64,000 nucleotides of DNA from Actinospineispora eucalypti (GCA_014208095.1 JACHMT010000001.1:1488001-1552000), one strand, 5' to 3'; counted from the stretch's first letter, positions 16,943 to 25,356 are shown. Notes: generated from the sequence alone by a model not told the origin. Made by a program: numbers and translations.

Positions 16943-17722
16943 CTAGGTAGCCACGTCCACGCGGACGTCGTGCTCGCGCAGGCTGGCCAGGCTCTGCTCG
17001 CCGACGCCGGCGTCCACCACGATCGACTCGAAGCGGTGGATGGGCATCAGCCGGTGCATGGCATGGCGGTCCAGCTTGGTGTGGTCGATCAGCAGGTGGC
17101 AGCGGCTGGCCGCCTCCACCATCTCCCGCTTCACCGCGACGATCCGGTCCTCCTGGTGGAAGGCGTAGCCCTCGCGGATCGCCGACGTGCTGACGAACGC
17201 CAGGTCGAACCGGAGCGCCCGGATGTTGTCCACGCACAGCGTGCCGAGGAACGAGTCGTGGTGGGTGTCGTAGTGCCCGCCCAGCGAGATGATCTCGATC
17301 TCCCGGTTGCCGGCCAGCTCGCGCAGCCCGGCCAGGTAGTTGGTGGCCACGGTGAGCGGGCCGATGCCGGCCAGGTACGGGATCATCGCGGTGGCCGTGG
17401 TGGAGTCGTCCAGGAGCACCGACATGCCCGGTTCGATGTGCCGGCAGGCGTACCGCGCGATCTGCCGCTTGGCGTCCACGTTGGCCTTGGAGCGGAACTG
17501 GACATTGGACTCGAAGGTGCCGCTGGGCTGGGCGGAGGCGACCCCGCGCGCCTTGCGCAGGATGCCTTGCCGCTGCAGCTCGTCCAGGTCCCGGTGGATG
17601 GTCATCACCGAGACGCCGAAGCTCTCCGCCAGCTCCTGGGCGGACACCGCGCCCGAGGTCAGCACCTGTTCGGTGATCTGGGCCTGCCGGCGTTCCGGGG
17701 TCAGCCGTTCCGCGTTGGTCAA
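16943..17722 (-). CDS. DeoR-family transcriptional repressor of the polyol/sugar locus
   Basis: A 259-residue DeoR-type regulator. The N-terminal helix-turn-helix reads LAESFGVSVMTIHRDLDELQRQGIL, the DeoR hallmark. The C-terminal sugar-phosphate sensor domain (DeoRC) includes LLDDSTTATAMIPYL and DLAFVSTSAI. The start is TTG 17722 with GGGGAGG upstream. It heads the minus-strand operon and faces the ABC-importer operon across about 300 bp with palindromes, so it probably represses both transcripts until a phosphorylated intermediate accumulates. Confidence 0.92.
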   Translation of the reverse strand: MTNAERLTPERRQAQITEQVLTSGAVSAQELAESFGVSVMTIHRDLDELQRQGILRKARGVASAQPSGTFESNVQFRSKANVDAKRQIARYACRHIEPGMSVLLDDSTTATAMIPYLAGIGPLTVATNYLAGLRELAGNREIEIISLGGHYDTHHDSFLGTLCVDNIRALRFDLAFVSTSAIREGYAFHQEDRIVAVKREMVEAASRCHLLIDHTKLDRHAMHRLMPIHRFESIVVDAGVGEQSLASLREHDVRVDVAT

Positions 17723-17793
17723 CAGCGGCCTCCCCGTGAATCGGCGCCGACGCTCACGCTTGCGACTCGCATCACATCGCGCCGGAGAAGTTT

Positions 17794-17900
17794 CGTCAAG
17801 TCAAAGTGTTAATTTCACACTTGACGACGTGATCTTTACCGGCTTCGGCGGGTTTCGCCACGCAAACATCACGCGTATCAATGTTAGTTGCACATATTGA
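17794..17900. promoter_or_regulatory. Candidate operators in the divergent DeoR/ABC-importer intergenic region
   Basis: The 300-bp region 17723-18023 contains no gene. It holds an inverted repeat with outer arms CGTCAAG (17794-17800) and CTTGACG (17820-17826), enclosing AAGTGT and ACACTT. A second weaker one has arms TCAAT (17878) and ATTGA (17900). The region is more A+T rich than its surroundings and must contain promoters in both directions. DeoR binding here is inferred. Confidence 0.5.
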
Positions 17901-18023
17901 CCTGAGATGTCCGGGCGTCATACGGTGACGCCGACCGGCGGCCGGTGAAGCGGGTCACAACGCGTCACTACGCGCACCGGCCGAGGCAATGGCGCTGGTA
18001 TTCGCACATACCCGGAGGACCCG

Positions 18024-19430
18024 ATGACCCACTCCCGTCGAGACTTGCTGCGGCTACTGGGCATCGGAGGCGCGGCCGCCGGCGCGGCGGGCGCCCTGGC
18101 GGCGTGTGGCGTCGGCACCGGCGGCGGCCCCCGGCAGGAGAACGGTGCCAACCAGATCACCGGCGGCTTCGACTGGCGCAAGGCGGCCGGCACGGAGATC
18201 GCCATCCTGCAGACCCCGCACCCCTACCAGGTGGCGTTCCAGCCGCTGCTGGCCGAGTTCACCCAGCTCACCGGCATCACCGTGAAGGCCGACCTGGTCG
18301 CCGAGGCGGACTACTTCACCCGGCTGAACACCGAGCTGGCCAGCGGCGCCGGCAACTACGACGCGTTCATGACCGGCGCCTACTTCATCTGGACCTACGG
18401 TCCGCCGGGCTGGATGGAGGACCTCAAGCCGTGGCTGGCCAACAGCTCGGCCACCTCCCCGGACTACGACTTCGAGGACATCTACCCCGGCCTGCGCCGG
18501 TCCACCTCGTGGGACTTCCAGACCGGCAGCCCGCTGGGCACCGGTGGCCAGTGGGCCATTCCGTGGGGCTTCGAGACCAACGTGGTCTGCTACAACAAGG
18601 CCGAGTTCGACCGGCGCGGCATCAAGCCGGCCGAGACGTTCGACAACTTCATCCAGCTGGCCACCGACCTCACCGACCGGGCCAACAACCGGTACGGCGT
18701 GGCGTTCCGCGGCTCCCGCTCCTGGGCCACCATCCACCCCGGGTTCATGACCCAGTTCACCCGGCAGGGCTGCAAGGACTACACCAGCGAGGGCGGCAAG
18801 CTGACCGCCACGATGAACACCCCGGCCGCGGTGGACTTCACCCGCAAGTGGGTGCAGCTGGCCCGGGCCGCCGGCCCGACCTCGTGGACCACCTACGAGT
18901 ACCCCAACTGCACCGCCGACCTCGGCGCCGGCACCGCGATGATGGTCTACGACGCCGACTCGGCCACCTACCCGCAGAACATCAAGGGCAACTCCGCGCA
19001 GGCCGGCAACCTGGCCTGGCACCCCGGGCCGGCCGGCCCGGACGGCAACTACGGCACCAACCTGTGGACCTGGTCGCTGGCCATGAACGCGGCCTCCAAG
19101 AAGAAGCTGGCCGCCTGGCTGTTCATCCAGTGGGCCACCGGCAAGCAGGCCCAGACCAAGGCGGTGCAGACCGGGCAGCGCGGTTTCGCCGACCCGACCC
19201 GGGCGTCGGTGTTCAACGGCGCGTTCAAGCAGACGCTGGGCAACTTCCCCGGCTACCAGGAGACCTTCGAGCGGGTGATCCAGTCCACGGACATCAAGTT
19301 CACCCCGCAGAAGCAGTTCTTCAAGACCACCGAGGACTGGGCGGTCGCCCTACAGGACATCTACTCCGGCCAGGACGCCAAGACCCGCCTGGACGCCCTG
19401 GCCACAGCGTCCACCGCCGCGGTCGCATGA
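18024..19430 (+). CDS. ABC importer substrate-binding lipoprotein (family 1)
   Basis: A 468-residue extracellular solute-binding protein. The N-terminus has a twin-arginine motif (SRRDLLRLLG) and a lipobox LAAC with Cys 28, so export is probably by Tat with lipid anchoring. The mature part is a type 1 (maltose/glycerol-phosphate-like) binding protein with aromatic residues suited to carbohydrate binding (GAYFIWTYGPPGWMEDL; WHPGPAGPDGNYGTNLWTWSLAMN). GGAGG precedes ATG 18024. It starts the importer operon and is separated from the first permease gene by a 22-bp repeat array. A polyol or sugar substrate is inferred from the divergent catabolic genes. Confidence 0.92.
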   Translation: MTHSRRDLLRLLGIGGAAAGAAGALAACGVGTGGGPRQENGANQITGGFDWRKAAGTEIAILQTPHPYQVAFQPLLAEFTQLTGITVKADLVAEADYFTRLNTELASGAGNYDAFMTGAYFIWTYGPPGWMEDLKPWLANSSATSPDYDFEDIYPGLRRSTSWDFQTGSPLGTGGQWAIPWGFETNVVCYNKAEFDRRGIKPAETFDNFIQLATDLTDRANNRYGVAFRGSRSWATIHPGFMTQFTRQGCKDYTSEGGKLTATMNTPAAVDFTRKWVQLARAAGPTSWTTYEYPNCTADLGAGTAMMVYDADSATYPQNIKGNSAQAGNLAWHPGPAGPDGNYGTNLWTWSLAMNAASKKKLAAWLFIQWATGKQAQTKAVQTGQRGFADPTRASVFNGAFKQTLGNFPGYQETFERVIQSTDIKFTPQKQFFKTTEDWAVALQDIYSGQDAKTRLDALATASTAAVA

Positions 19431-19435
19431 CCCGG

Positions 19436-19501
19436 CGAGTCGGGGATCTGGGTACGGTGAGTCGGGCTTTCGTGCACGGTGAGTCGGGATTTGAGGTACG
19501 C
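19436..19501 (+). repeat. Three-unit array of the 22-bp repeat inside the ABC operon
   Basis: Three contiguous forward units (19436-19457, 19458-19479, 19480-19501) with the constant part GAGTCGGG and variable middles. They lie between the binding-protein stop and the first permease start. Only one orientation is present, so this is a solo array, not a foldback. Confidence 0.85.
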
Positions 19502-19527
19502 CGACCGGTGCGCGAAAGGGCGGCCCG

Positions 19528-20469
19528 GTGACGACCGAGGCGCCGCCGCGCGAGGCCGCGCCGGGGGCGGCGCCGCCCAAGCCGAAGGCGGTGCCGGCCT
19601 GGCGGCGGGGACTGCGGCCGTACGTGCTGTCCCTGCCGGCGGTGCTGATCATCGTCGGCATCCTGTACCCGTTCGCGCTGGGCGCGTACTACGCGTTCCT
19701 GAACTACGCGGCGGTGGTGCCGAACCCGGTGTTCGTGGGGCTGCGCAACTTCGGCACCGTGCTGTCGGACCCGGCGTTCTGGTCCAGCGTGCGGGTCACC
19801 CTGGTGTACGCGGTGTCCGCCACGGTGGCGGAGACCGTGCTCGGCATCGGCATCGCGCTGCTGCTGAACCGGTCCTCGCTGGTGGGACGGATCTTCGAGC
19901 GGGTGCTCATCCTGCCGCTCATGATCGCGCCAGTGATCGCCGGCGTGCTGTGGAAGCTGATGTTCAACCCGCAGTTCGGCGTGCTCAACCACGTGCTCGG
20001 GCTGGGCTCCACGTTCGACTGGCTGTCCGACCGGCTGGCGTTGTTCTCCGTGGTGCTGGTGGACGTGTGGATCTTCACGCCGTTCGTCGCGGTGCTGGTG
20101 CTGGCCGGCATCCGGTCGCTGCCGCGCGAGCCGTTCGAGGCGTCGGCGGTGGACGGGGCGTCGTGGTTCTACATGTTCCGCCGGCTGATGCTGCCGATGA
20201 TGTGGCCGTACATCCTGGTGGCGGTGATCTTCCGGTTCATGGACTGCCTGAAGATCTTCGACCACGTCTTCGTGCTGACCGCGGGCGGGCCGGGTGACGC
20301 CACCCGCACGCTGCAGATCAGCGCCTACCAGAACTCGATCATCAACTTCAACTACTCGCTGGGCAGCACCTACATGTTCCTGCTGTGGGCGATCGTGTTC
20401 CTCACTGCGCGGTACCTGGTCAGCGTGCTGGGCCGGGCCCAGCGCCGGGCGGCGGGGGCGGAGGCATGA
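19528..20469 (+). CDS. ABC importer permease (MalF/UgpA type)
   Basis: A 313-residue inner-membrane permease with a proline/alanine-rich cytoplasmic N-terminus and six predicted hydrophobic segments. The cytoplasmic EAA loop reads EASAVDGASWFYMFRRLMLP, the contact site for the ATPases. The start GTG 19528 follows an AAAGGG. It is the second gene of the importer operon and its stop overlaps the next permease start (ATGA). Family: carbohydrate-uptake transporter 1 (CUT1). Confidence 0.92.
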   Translation: MTTEAPPREAAPGAAPPKPKAVPAWRRGLRPYVLSLPAVLIIVGILYPFALGAYYAFLNYAAVVPNPVFVGLRNFGTVLSDPAFWSSVRVTLVYAVSATVAETVLGIGIALLLNRSSLVGRIFERVLILPLMIAPVIAGVLWKLMFNPQFGVLNHVLGLGSTFDWLSDRLALFSVVLVDVWIFTPFVAVLVLAGIRSLPREPFEASAVDGASWFYMFRRLMLPMMWPYILVAVIFRFMDCLKIFDHVFVLTAGGPGDATRTLQISAYQNSIINFNYSLGSTYMFLLWAIVFLTARYLVSVLGRAQRRAAGAEA

Positions 20470-21332
20470 GCCGGGAGTTGCAACCGGGGCAGCGGCGGTT
20501 CTCCCCGGCCTCGGTGGGCGCGGACCTGCTGCTGCTCGGCTGGTTCGTGTTCTCGCTGTTCCCGCTGGTGTGGTTGGTGCTGCTGTCGCTGAAGTCGGAG
20601 GCCGAGCAGATCTCCACCTACTTCTCGTTCACGCCCACGCTGTCCAACTTCGTCACCGTGCTCTCCGCCGACGGCGCCCGGCTGACCAGCGTCAACTTCG
20701 CCGACGCGCTGCTCACCAGCGTGTTCAACTGCGTGGGCGCGGTACTGGTCTCCCTGGTGATCGGCGTGCCGGCGGCCTACGCGGCCGGACGCTGGCAGTA
20801 CAAGGGGTCCAACGACGTCATGTTCACCATCCTGTCCTTCCGGTTCGCCCCGGAGCTGATGGTGATCGTGCCGCTGTTCGTGATCTACAACCAGCTCGGG
20901 CTGTTCGACACCAACGTGGGCATGATCTGGGTGCTGCAGCTGGTCACCATGCCGCTGGTGGTGTGGATCCTGCGCTCCTACTTCCAGGACCTGCCGGCGG
21001 AACTGGAACAGGCCGCGCTGCTGGACGGCTACACCCGGCGGCGGGCGTTCCTCATGGTGGCGCTGCCGCTGGTGCGGCCGGGTATCGCCGCGTCGGCGCT
21101 GCTCGCGTTCATCTTCGCCTGGAACAACTACGTGTTCCCGCTGATCCTCACCGGCAGCCAGCACACCCCGGTGACCGTGGCGGTGACCCGCTTCCTCGGC
21201 GGCGGTGGCCAGGTGTTCTACAGCCTCACGGCGGCGGCCGCGATCATCGCGGCCCTGCCCCCGCTGCTGGTGGCCCTGTCCATCCAGCGGTACCTGGTGC
21301 GCGGGCTCTCCTTCGGGGCGGTGAAGTCGTAG
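20466..21332 (+). CDS. ABC importer permease (MalG/UgpE type)
   Basis: A 288-residue permease, partner of the preceding one. Six hydrophobic segments are visible and the EAA loop is LEQAALLDGYTRRRAFLMVALPLVRPG. The ATG at 20466 is embedded in the upstream stop (ATGA). The family is CUT1 carbohydrate importers. Together with the binding protein and two ATPases it forms a complete importer. Confidence 0.92.
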   Translation: MSRELQPGQRRFSPASVGADLLLLGWFVFSLFPLVWLVLLSLKSEAEQISTYFSFTPTLSNFVTVLSADGARLTSVNFADALLTSVFNCVGAVLVSLVIGVPAAYAAGRWQYKGSNDVMFTILSFRFAPELMVIVPLFVIYNQLGLFDTNVGMIWVLQLVTMPLVVWILRSYFQDLPAELEQAALLDGYTRRRAFLMVALPLVRPGIAASALLAFIFAWNNYVFPLILTGSQHTPVTVAVTRFLGGGGQVFYSLTAAAAIIAALPPLLVALSIQRYLVRGLSFGAVKS

Positions 21333-21334
21333 AG

Positions 21335-22471
21335 ATGGGGTCCGTGGAACTGCGCGGGGTGACGACGCGCTACGGGAAGACGGTCGCGCTGTCCGAGTTG
21401 GAGCTGGACATCGCGGACGGCGAGTTCTTCGTGCTGCTCGGGCCGTCCGGCGCGGGCAAGACCACCACGTTGAAGAGCGTCGCCGGGCTGGTGGACTCGG
21501 TCGCCGGGGAGGTGCGCATCGCCGGCCGTTCGATGGCGGGCGTGGAGCCCTACCAGCGCAATGTGGCCATGGCGTTCGAGTCCTATGCGCTGTACCCGCA
21601 GCAGACCGTGGAGCAGAACCTGGCGTCCCCGCTGCGCTCCGGGCGTACCGGCCGGTACACCGCCGCCCAGCAGACCGAACGGATCCGTGCGGTGACCGAG
21701 ACCCTGGGCATCTCGCACCTGCTCGGGCGGTTCCCCCGCGAGCTGTCCAACGGGCAGCGCCAGCGCACCGCGCTGGGCCGGGTGCTGGTCCGGCCGGCCG
21801 AGGCGTACCTGCTGGACGAGCCGCTGTCCCACCTGGACGCCAAGCTGCGCGCGTCGATGCGCGCCGAGCTGAAACAGCTGGGCGAGATGGCCCGGACCAC
21901 CACGCTGTACGTCACGCACGACTACCAGGAGGCGCTGGCCCTGGGCGACCGGGTGGGTGTCCTGCGCGACGGCCGCCTGGTCCAGGTCGGCACCCCGTCC
22001 CAGGTGTGGGACGAACCGGCCGACACCTTCGTGGCCCGCATGTTCGGCCAACCCGAGATGAACCTGCTCCCCGCCCACCTGATTCAGTGCGTTCAGCACG
22101 GTGATTCAGTTACTTCGGCACACGCTCGGAGTGCCGGCGGGGGAGTGACCGTGGGGGTGCCGGACGGGTGCCCGGAGTCCGTGCGGCTGGGCATCCGGCC
22201 CCGCGACCTCTTGGTGGTTTCCGGGCCGCCGCCGACGGACCGGCTGACCCTGCGGGGGAAGGTCACGCTGGCCGAGCGGCTCGGCCGGTCGGTGGAGCTG
22301 AGCGTGGCGGTCGGCGGTGACACGCTGATCGCGATGACCTCCGACCAGCGGGTCGGGGAGGGCGATGAGGTGACGCTGGCGGTGGAGTGGTCGCGGGTGC
22401 ACCTGTTCGGCGGCCCGAACGGGGACGCACCCCGGCTCGGGGCCGCGGTGGCGGCCGGGGGTGCCCGGTGA
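21335..22471 (+). CDS. ABC importer ATPase 1 (MalK/UgpC/GlpS-like) carrying an internal repeat
   Basis: A 378-residue CUT1 ATPase. Walker A GPSGAGKTT is at residues 36-44, the signature LSNGQ at 137-141, Walker B YLLDEP at 158-163 and the switch histidine at 195 (YVTHDYQEA). The Q-loop reads AFESYALYP, with glutamate (residue 82) where glutamine is normal. The C-terminal TOBE/regulatory domain follows. Between the ATPase core and the TOBE region, residues about 249-261 (LIQCVQHGDSVTS) are encoded by a dispersed 22-bp repeat at 22081-22116. The start is two bases after the permease stop. Confidence 0.9.
   Translation: MGSVELRGVTTRYGKTVALSELELDIADGEFFVLLGPSGAGKTTTLKSVAGLVDSVAGEVRIAGRSMAGVEPYQRNVAMAFESYALYPQQTVEQNLASPLRSGRTGRYTAAQQTERIRAVTETLGISHLLGRFPRELSNGQRQRTALGRVLVRPAEAYLLDEPLSHLDAKLRASMRAELKQLGEMARTTTLYVTHDYQEALALGDRVGVLRDGRLVQVGTPSQVWDEPADTFVARMFGQPEMNLLPAHLIQCVQHGDSVTSAHARSAGGGVTVGVPDGCPESVRLGIRPRDLLVVSGPPPTDRLTLRGKVTLAERLGRSVELSVAVGGDTLIAMTSDQRVGEGDEVTLAVEWSRVHLFGGPNGDAPRLGAAVAAGGAR
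22081..22116 (-). repeat. In-frame copy of the GAAGTGACTG-type 22-bp repeat inside the ATPase gene
   Basis: One full unit (22095-22116, minus orientation) and 14 bases of a second (22081-22094) match the tandem array at 32887-32968 with one or a few differences. It is 36 bases long, a multiple of three, and the reading frame continues through it. Confidence 0.85.
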
Positions 22472-23562
22472 CCGCGGCCGCGGCAGCGCAGCGGCTGCGC
22501 CTCGAAAGCCTGCGCAAGATCTACCAGTCGCGGGGACGCGATCCGTTCGAGGCGGTCAAGGGCATCGACCTGGACATCGAGCCGGGCGAGCTGGTCGCGC
22601 TGCTCGGGCCGTCCGGCTGCGGCAAGACCACCACGCTGCGGATGATCGCCGGGCTGGAGACGGTGACCGGCGGGCGCATCCTGATCGGTGACCGTTCGGT
22701 GGGGTCGTTGCCACCGGGCCGGCGCAACGTGGGCGTGGGTTTCGAGAGCTACGCGCTGTACCCGCCGCTGTCGGTGCGGGAGAACCTGGCGTACGGGTTG
22801 AAGGCCCGCCGGGACCCCGACGCGCTGCGTAAGGTGGACGCCATCGCCGAGCGGCTGGAGATGACCGATCTGCTGCCGCTGCGCCCGGCCGGGCTGTCCT
22901 CCGGGCAGAAACAACGGGTCGCGCTGGCCCGCGCACTGGTGCGCAACCCTCCGGTCCTGTTGCTGGACGAGCCGCTGTCCCACCTGGACGCCGGCCAGCG
23001 ACAGCGGGTGCGCCGCGAGCTGAAGGTGCTGCAGCGCGAGTTCGGTTACACCACGATCATCGTCACGCACGACCAGTTGGAGGCGCTCAGCCTGGCCGAC
23101 CGGATCGCGGTGATGGACGCCGGCGAGATCCAGCAGTTCGGCACTCCGGACGAGATCTTCGACCGGCCGGCGAACCGGTTCGTGGCCGACTTCGTCGGTG
23201 AGCCGCCGATCAACCTGCTGCCCGGGGTGGGTGGCGGCACCGGTGAGGTGCGCCTGGGCGACGCCGGCACACTTCCCACGGCGGCGCACCTGTCGTCCGG
23301 CACCGAGGTGACTGTTGGCCTGCGCCCGCAGGACTGCCGCCTGACCACCGTCGACGCCGCGACCTCGGTGACCGCCACCGTCCTGGTCTACGAGAACCTG
23401 CTCGAGTACGGCCTGGCCACCGTCGAACTGCCCGGCCTCCCCGGCCGAGTGGTAGTCCAGGTGGACGCGTCGGAGCGCCTGTCCGCCGGCGACAAGGTAC
23501 AAATCACCGCCCCCCCGGACCGCGTACACCTCTTCGACGCCACCACCACCCACCGCCTCTAA
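22468..23562 (+). CDS. ABC importer ATPase 2 (MalK/UgpC/GlpT-like)
   Basis: A 364-residue second ATPase, clearly diverged from the first. Walker A GPSGCGKTT is at residues 47-55, followed by the signature LSSGQ, Walker B LLLDEP, D-loop SHLDA and switch histidine IVTHDQLEA. The Q-loop again has glutamate, GFESYALYP (residue 93). The TOBE-type C-terminal domain is present. GTG 22468 overlaps the first ATPase stop (GTGA). Two separate ATPases in one CUT1 operon are unusual, and are known in the rhizobial glycerol importer (GlpS and GlpT), suggesting a heterodimeric motor for a small polyol. Confidence 0.9.
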   Translation: MTAAAAAQRLRLESLRKIYQSRGRDPFEAVKGIDLDIEPGELVALLGPSGCGKTTTLRMIAGLETVTGGRILIGDRSVGSLPPGRRNVGVGFESYALYPPLSVRENLAYGLKARRDPDALRKVDAIAERLEMTDLLPLRPAGLSSGQKQRVALARALVRNPPVLLLDEPLSHLDAGQRQRVRRELKVLQREFGYTTIIVTHDQLEALSLADRIAVMDAGEIQQFGTPDEIFDRPANRFVADFVGEPPINLLPGVGGGTGEVRLGDAGTLPTAAHLSSGTEVTVGLRPQDCRLTTVDAATSVTATVLVYENLLEYGLATVELPGLPGRVVVQVDASERLSAGDKVQITAPPDRVHLFDATTTHRL

Positions 23563-23585
23563 CCCCTCCCCCTCCCCTTCCCCGG

Positions 23586-24081
23586 CGAGTCGGGGATCTG
23601 GGTACGGCGAGTCGGGGATTCAGGCACGGTGAGTCGGGGATCTGGGTACGGTGCCGGTTCCAGAGAACGCTTGGGCGGCGCGGCTTTGACGGTCTTCGGC
23701 CCCTCGGGAGGCGCCCGTCGCGTTCACTCCCGCGCGGTTGGCCAGGCCTCCGGCTCAGCGGCTACGGAGAGTGACGGCGGGGGGAGGGGCTCCGGGGTAC
23801 ATGGCGACTTCTGTTCGCCGAGATCTACCGCAGCGGGGCTTGCCTCAAGATCAAAGCCCGCTGATGTAGGTCTCGGTGAGCGAACGACTGCCGTCACCTA
23901 CCCGCGACCACGGTGCGTGACAGACTCGAGCCTCACCTCGACGCGACGTGACGGGCCATGCTCGGGCCGCGGGAGACCGCCTCGGCGGCCGTCCAAGCTC
24001 TCTCTGGAACCGGCACCGTACCCAGATCCCCGACTCACCGTGCCTGAAGCCCCGACTCGCCGTACCCAGATCCCCGACTCG
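23586..24081. repeat. Foldback element: inverted arrays of the 22-bp repeat (copy 2)
   Basis: Three forward units (23586-23651) and three reverse units (24016-24081) enclose a 364-bp interior. Its borders TGCCGGTTCCAGAGA and the complement ending at 24015 are inverted copies. The centre contains GTTCGCCGAGATCTAC (about 23813) facing a related complement ending near 23883. The plan and interior length match copy 1 at 4170-4745, and stretches such as CCCGTCGCGTTC and GGCCAGGCCT or its close relatives recur. No credible gene lies in this roughly 550-bp space, which separates two convergent genes. Confidence 0.85.
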
Positions 24082-24109
24082 CGTGCTTTGGGGGATTCCT
24101 GGCGGGAGG

Positions 24110-24532
24110 TTAGAGGCCTAGGGGCTTGGGGTTGGGGGCGAGTGCTCGCCAGTGGTCGGCCGGGTTCTCGAGTAACCGGCGACGGTCCGGGTCGAGTAGT
24201 CCGGATACGCCGCTGACCTCGGCGATCAGCGTGCCGTCCGGGGTGCGCAGCTCCTGGTGCACCCGGGACGTCCGGCCGGGACCGTACTCGAACTCGCAGG
24301 TGATCTCCACCCGCTCGCCGGGCAGCAGCTCACGCCGGAAGCTCACCGTGGTCTCCAGGTTCACCGGCCCGATCCGCCGGGTTCGCAGGTCGGACGGCGA
24401 GAGCCCGGCCGCGCGCAGGCAGGCCCAGCGGGCGTGGTCGGCGTAGGCCAGCAGCGCCGGACCTCGGATGGGCCCGTTGACGTCCACGTCGTCCAGCCGA
24501 ACGTCCACGGTGGCGCGAAAGGTGACAGCCAC
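24110..24532 (-). CDS. Hotdog-fold acyl-CoA thioesterase
   Basis: A 140-residue protein of the 4-hydroxybenzoyl-CoA thioesterase/YbgC-like hotdog superfamily. The N-terminal strand-helix DVRLDDVDVNGPIRGPALLAYADHARW carries the conserved acidic residue in place of the usual active-site DxDxxGH-type motif, and the long central strand VEITCEFEYGPGRTSRVHQELRT follows. The GTG at 24532 is chosen because the hotdog domain starts directly after it. It probably hydrolyses an acyl-CoA in the cytoplasm; the acyl group is unknown. The AraC gene upstream ends 56 bases away on the same strand. Confidence 0.82.
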   Translation of the reverse strand: MAVTFRATVDVRLDDVDVNGPIRGPALLAYADHARWACLRAAGLSPSDLRTRRIGPVNLETTVSFRRELLPGERVEITCEFEYGPGRTSRVHQELRTPDGTLIAEVSGVSGLLDPDRRRLLENPADHWRALAPNPKPLGL

Positions 24533-24588
24533 TCCGACCCGGTAGGGGGCTGCCCCATCCGCAGGGCGACACGTGTGGGACGTTTCGG

Positions 24589-25356
24589 TCAGTGGCCCGA
24601 CCAGCCGGCCAGCAGGCGCGCCGGGCTGGTCCCGGTGAGCTCGCGGCAGTCGCGCCCGAGGTGTGACTGGTCCGCGTAGCCGAGTTCGGCGGCCAGCTCG
24701 GCCAGCGCCGCGCTCCCCCGGCGCTCGGCCAACCGGGGGAGCGCGGTCAGGAACCGTTGGAACCGGAACACCCGCTGCAGCTGCTTCGGGCCGTAGCCGA
24801 CCTGCGCGGCGACCCGGCGGTGCAGCGTGCGGGGGCTGAGGCCCAGTTCGGCGGCCACCGCGTCCACCCGGGCCCGCGGCGCGCGCAACAGCCGCACCGC
24901 GCGCAATACCGCCGGGTCGGGGAGCGCGCCTTCGGCCAGCCGGGCCCGGGCCAGGGCGGCCAGCACGGTGTCCGGTCCGATCGAGGGAAGCTCCCGCAAC
25001 ACCCCGCCGCACAGTTCGGTGAGATCGAGCTCCCCGCCGGCCGGCAGCCGGCTGAGGTCGTGGCCGAGCAGCGTGCCCGCCGTCCCGCAGCGCAGCCGCA
25101 GCCCGACGGGCCGGTCGGTGGCCCGCAGCTCGACCCGCCGCACCCCCGGCGTCGGGAGGACCGCCACCATCCGGCCGTCGCGGGCCACCAGGTCCACGCA
25201 GCCGTCCGGGAGCAGCCGGAGGCTGCGCGGCCAGCCCGGGTCACCGGTCCAGCCGAGCCGAGCGAACGGGCGTAGCGGCGGCGAGGCCGGGTAGGTCCGG
25301 TAGCTCGAGGTCAGCGAAGGGCCGCGCGCGGCGTGCGGGCGCAACGGGACAGCCAC
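24589..25356 (-). CDS. AraC-family regulator with DUF6597-type N-terminal domain
   Basis: About 255 residues. The C-terminal AraC DNA-binding domain is clear: AAELGLSPRTLHRRVAAQVGYGPKQLQRVFRFQRFL followed by the second helix-turn-helix LAAELGYADQSHLGRDCRELTGTSPARLL. The N-terminal part (LPDGCVDLVARDGRMV and following) matches the cupin-like DUF6597 domain common in actinobacterial AraC proteins. The GTG at 25356 is preferred; a GTG at 25413 would add 19 residues and lacks better support. Targets are unknown, but the downstream thioesterase is a candidate. Confidence 0.85.
   Translation of the reverse strand: MAVPLRPHAARGPSLTSSYRTYPASPPLRPFARLGWTGDPGWPRSLRLLPDGCVDLVARDGRMVAVLPTPGVRRVELRATDRPVGLRLRCGTAGTLLGHDLSRLPAGGELDLTELCGGVLRELPSIGPDTVLAALARARLAEGALPDPAVLRAVRLLRAPRARVDAVAAELGLSPRTLHRRVAAQVGYGPKQLQRVFRFQRFLTALPRLAERRGSAALAELAAELGYADQSHLGRDCRELTGTSPARLLAGWSGH

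Noticed and set aside
23629..24216. A 195-residue open frame through the second foldback element
   Set aside because: It is made of repeat sequence, runs into the thioesterase gene in antisense and has no family-like composition.
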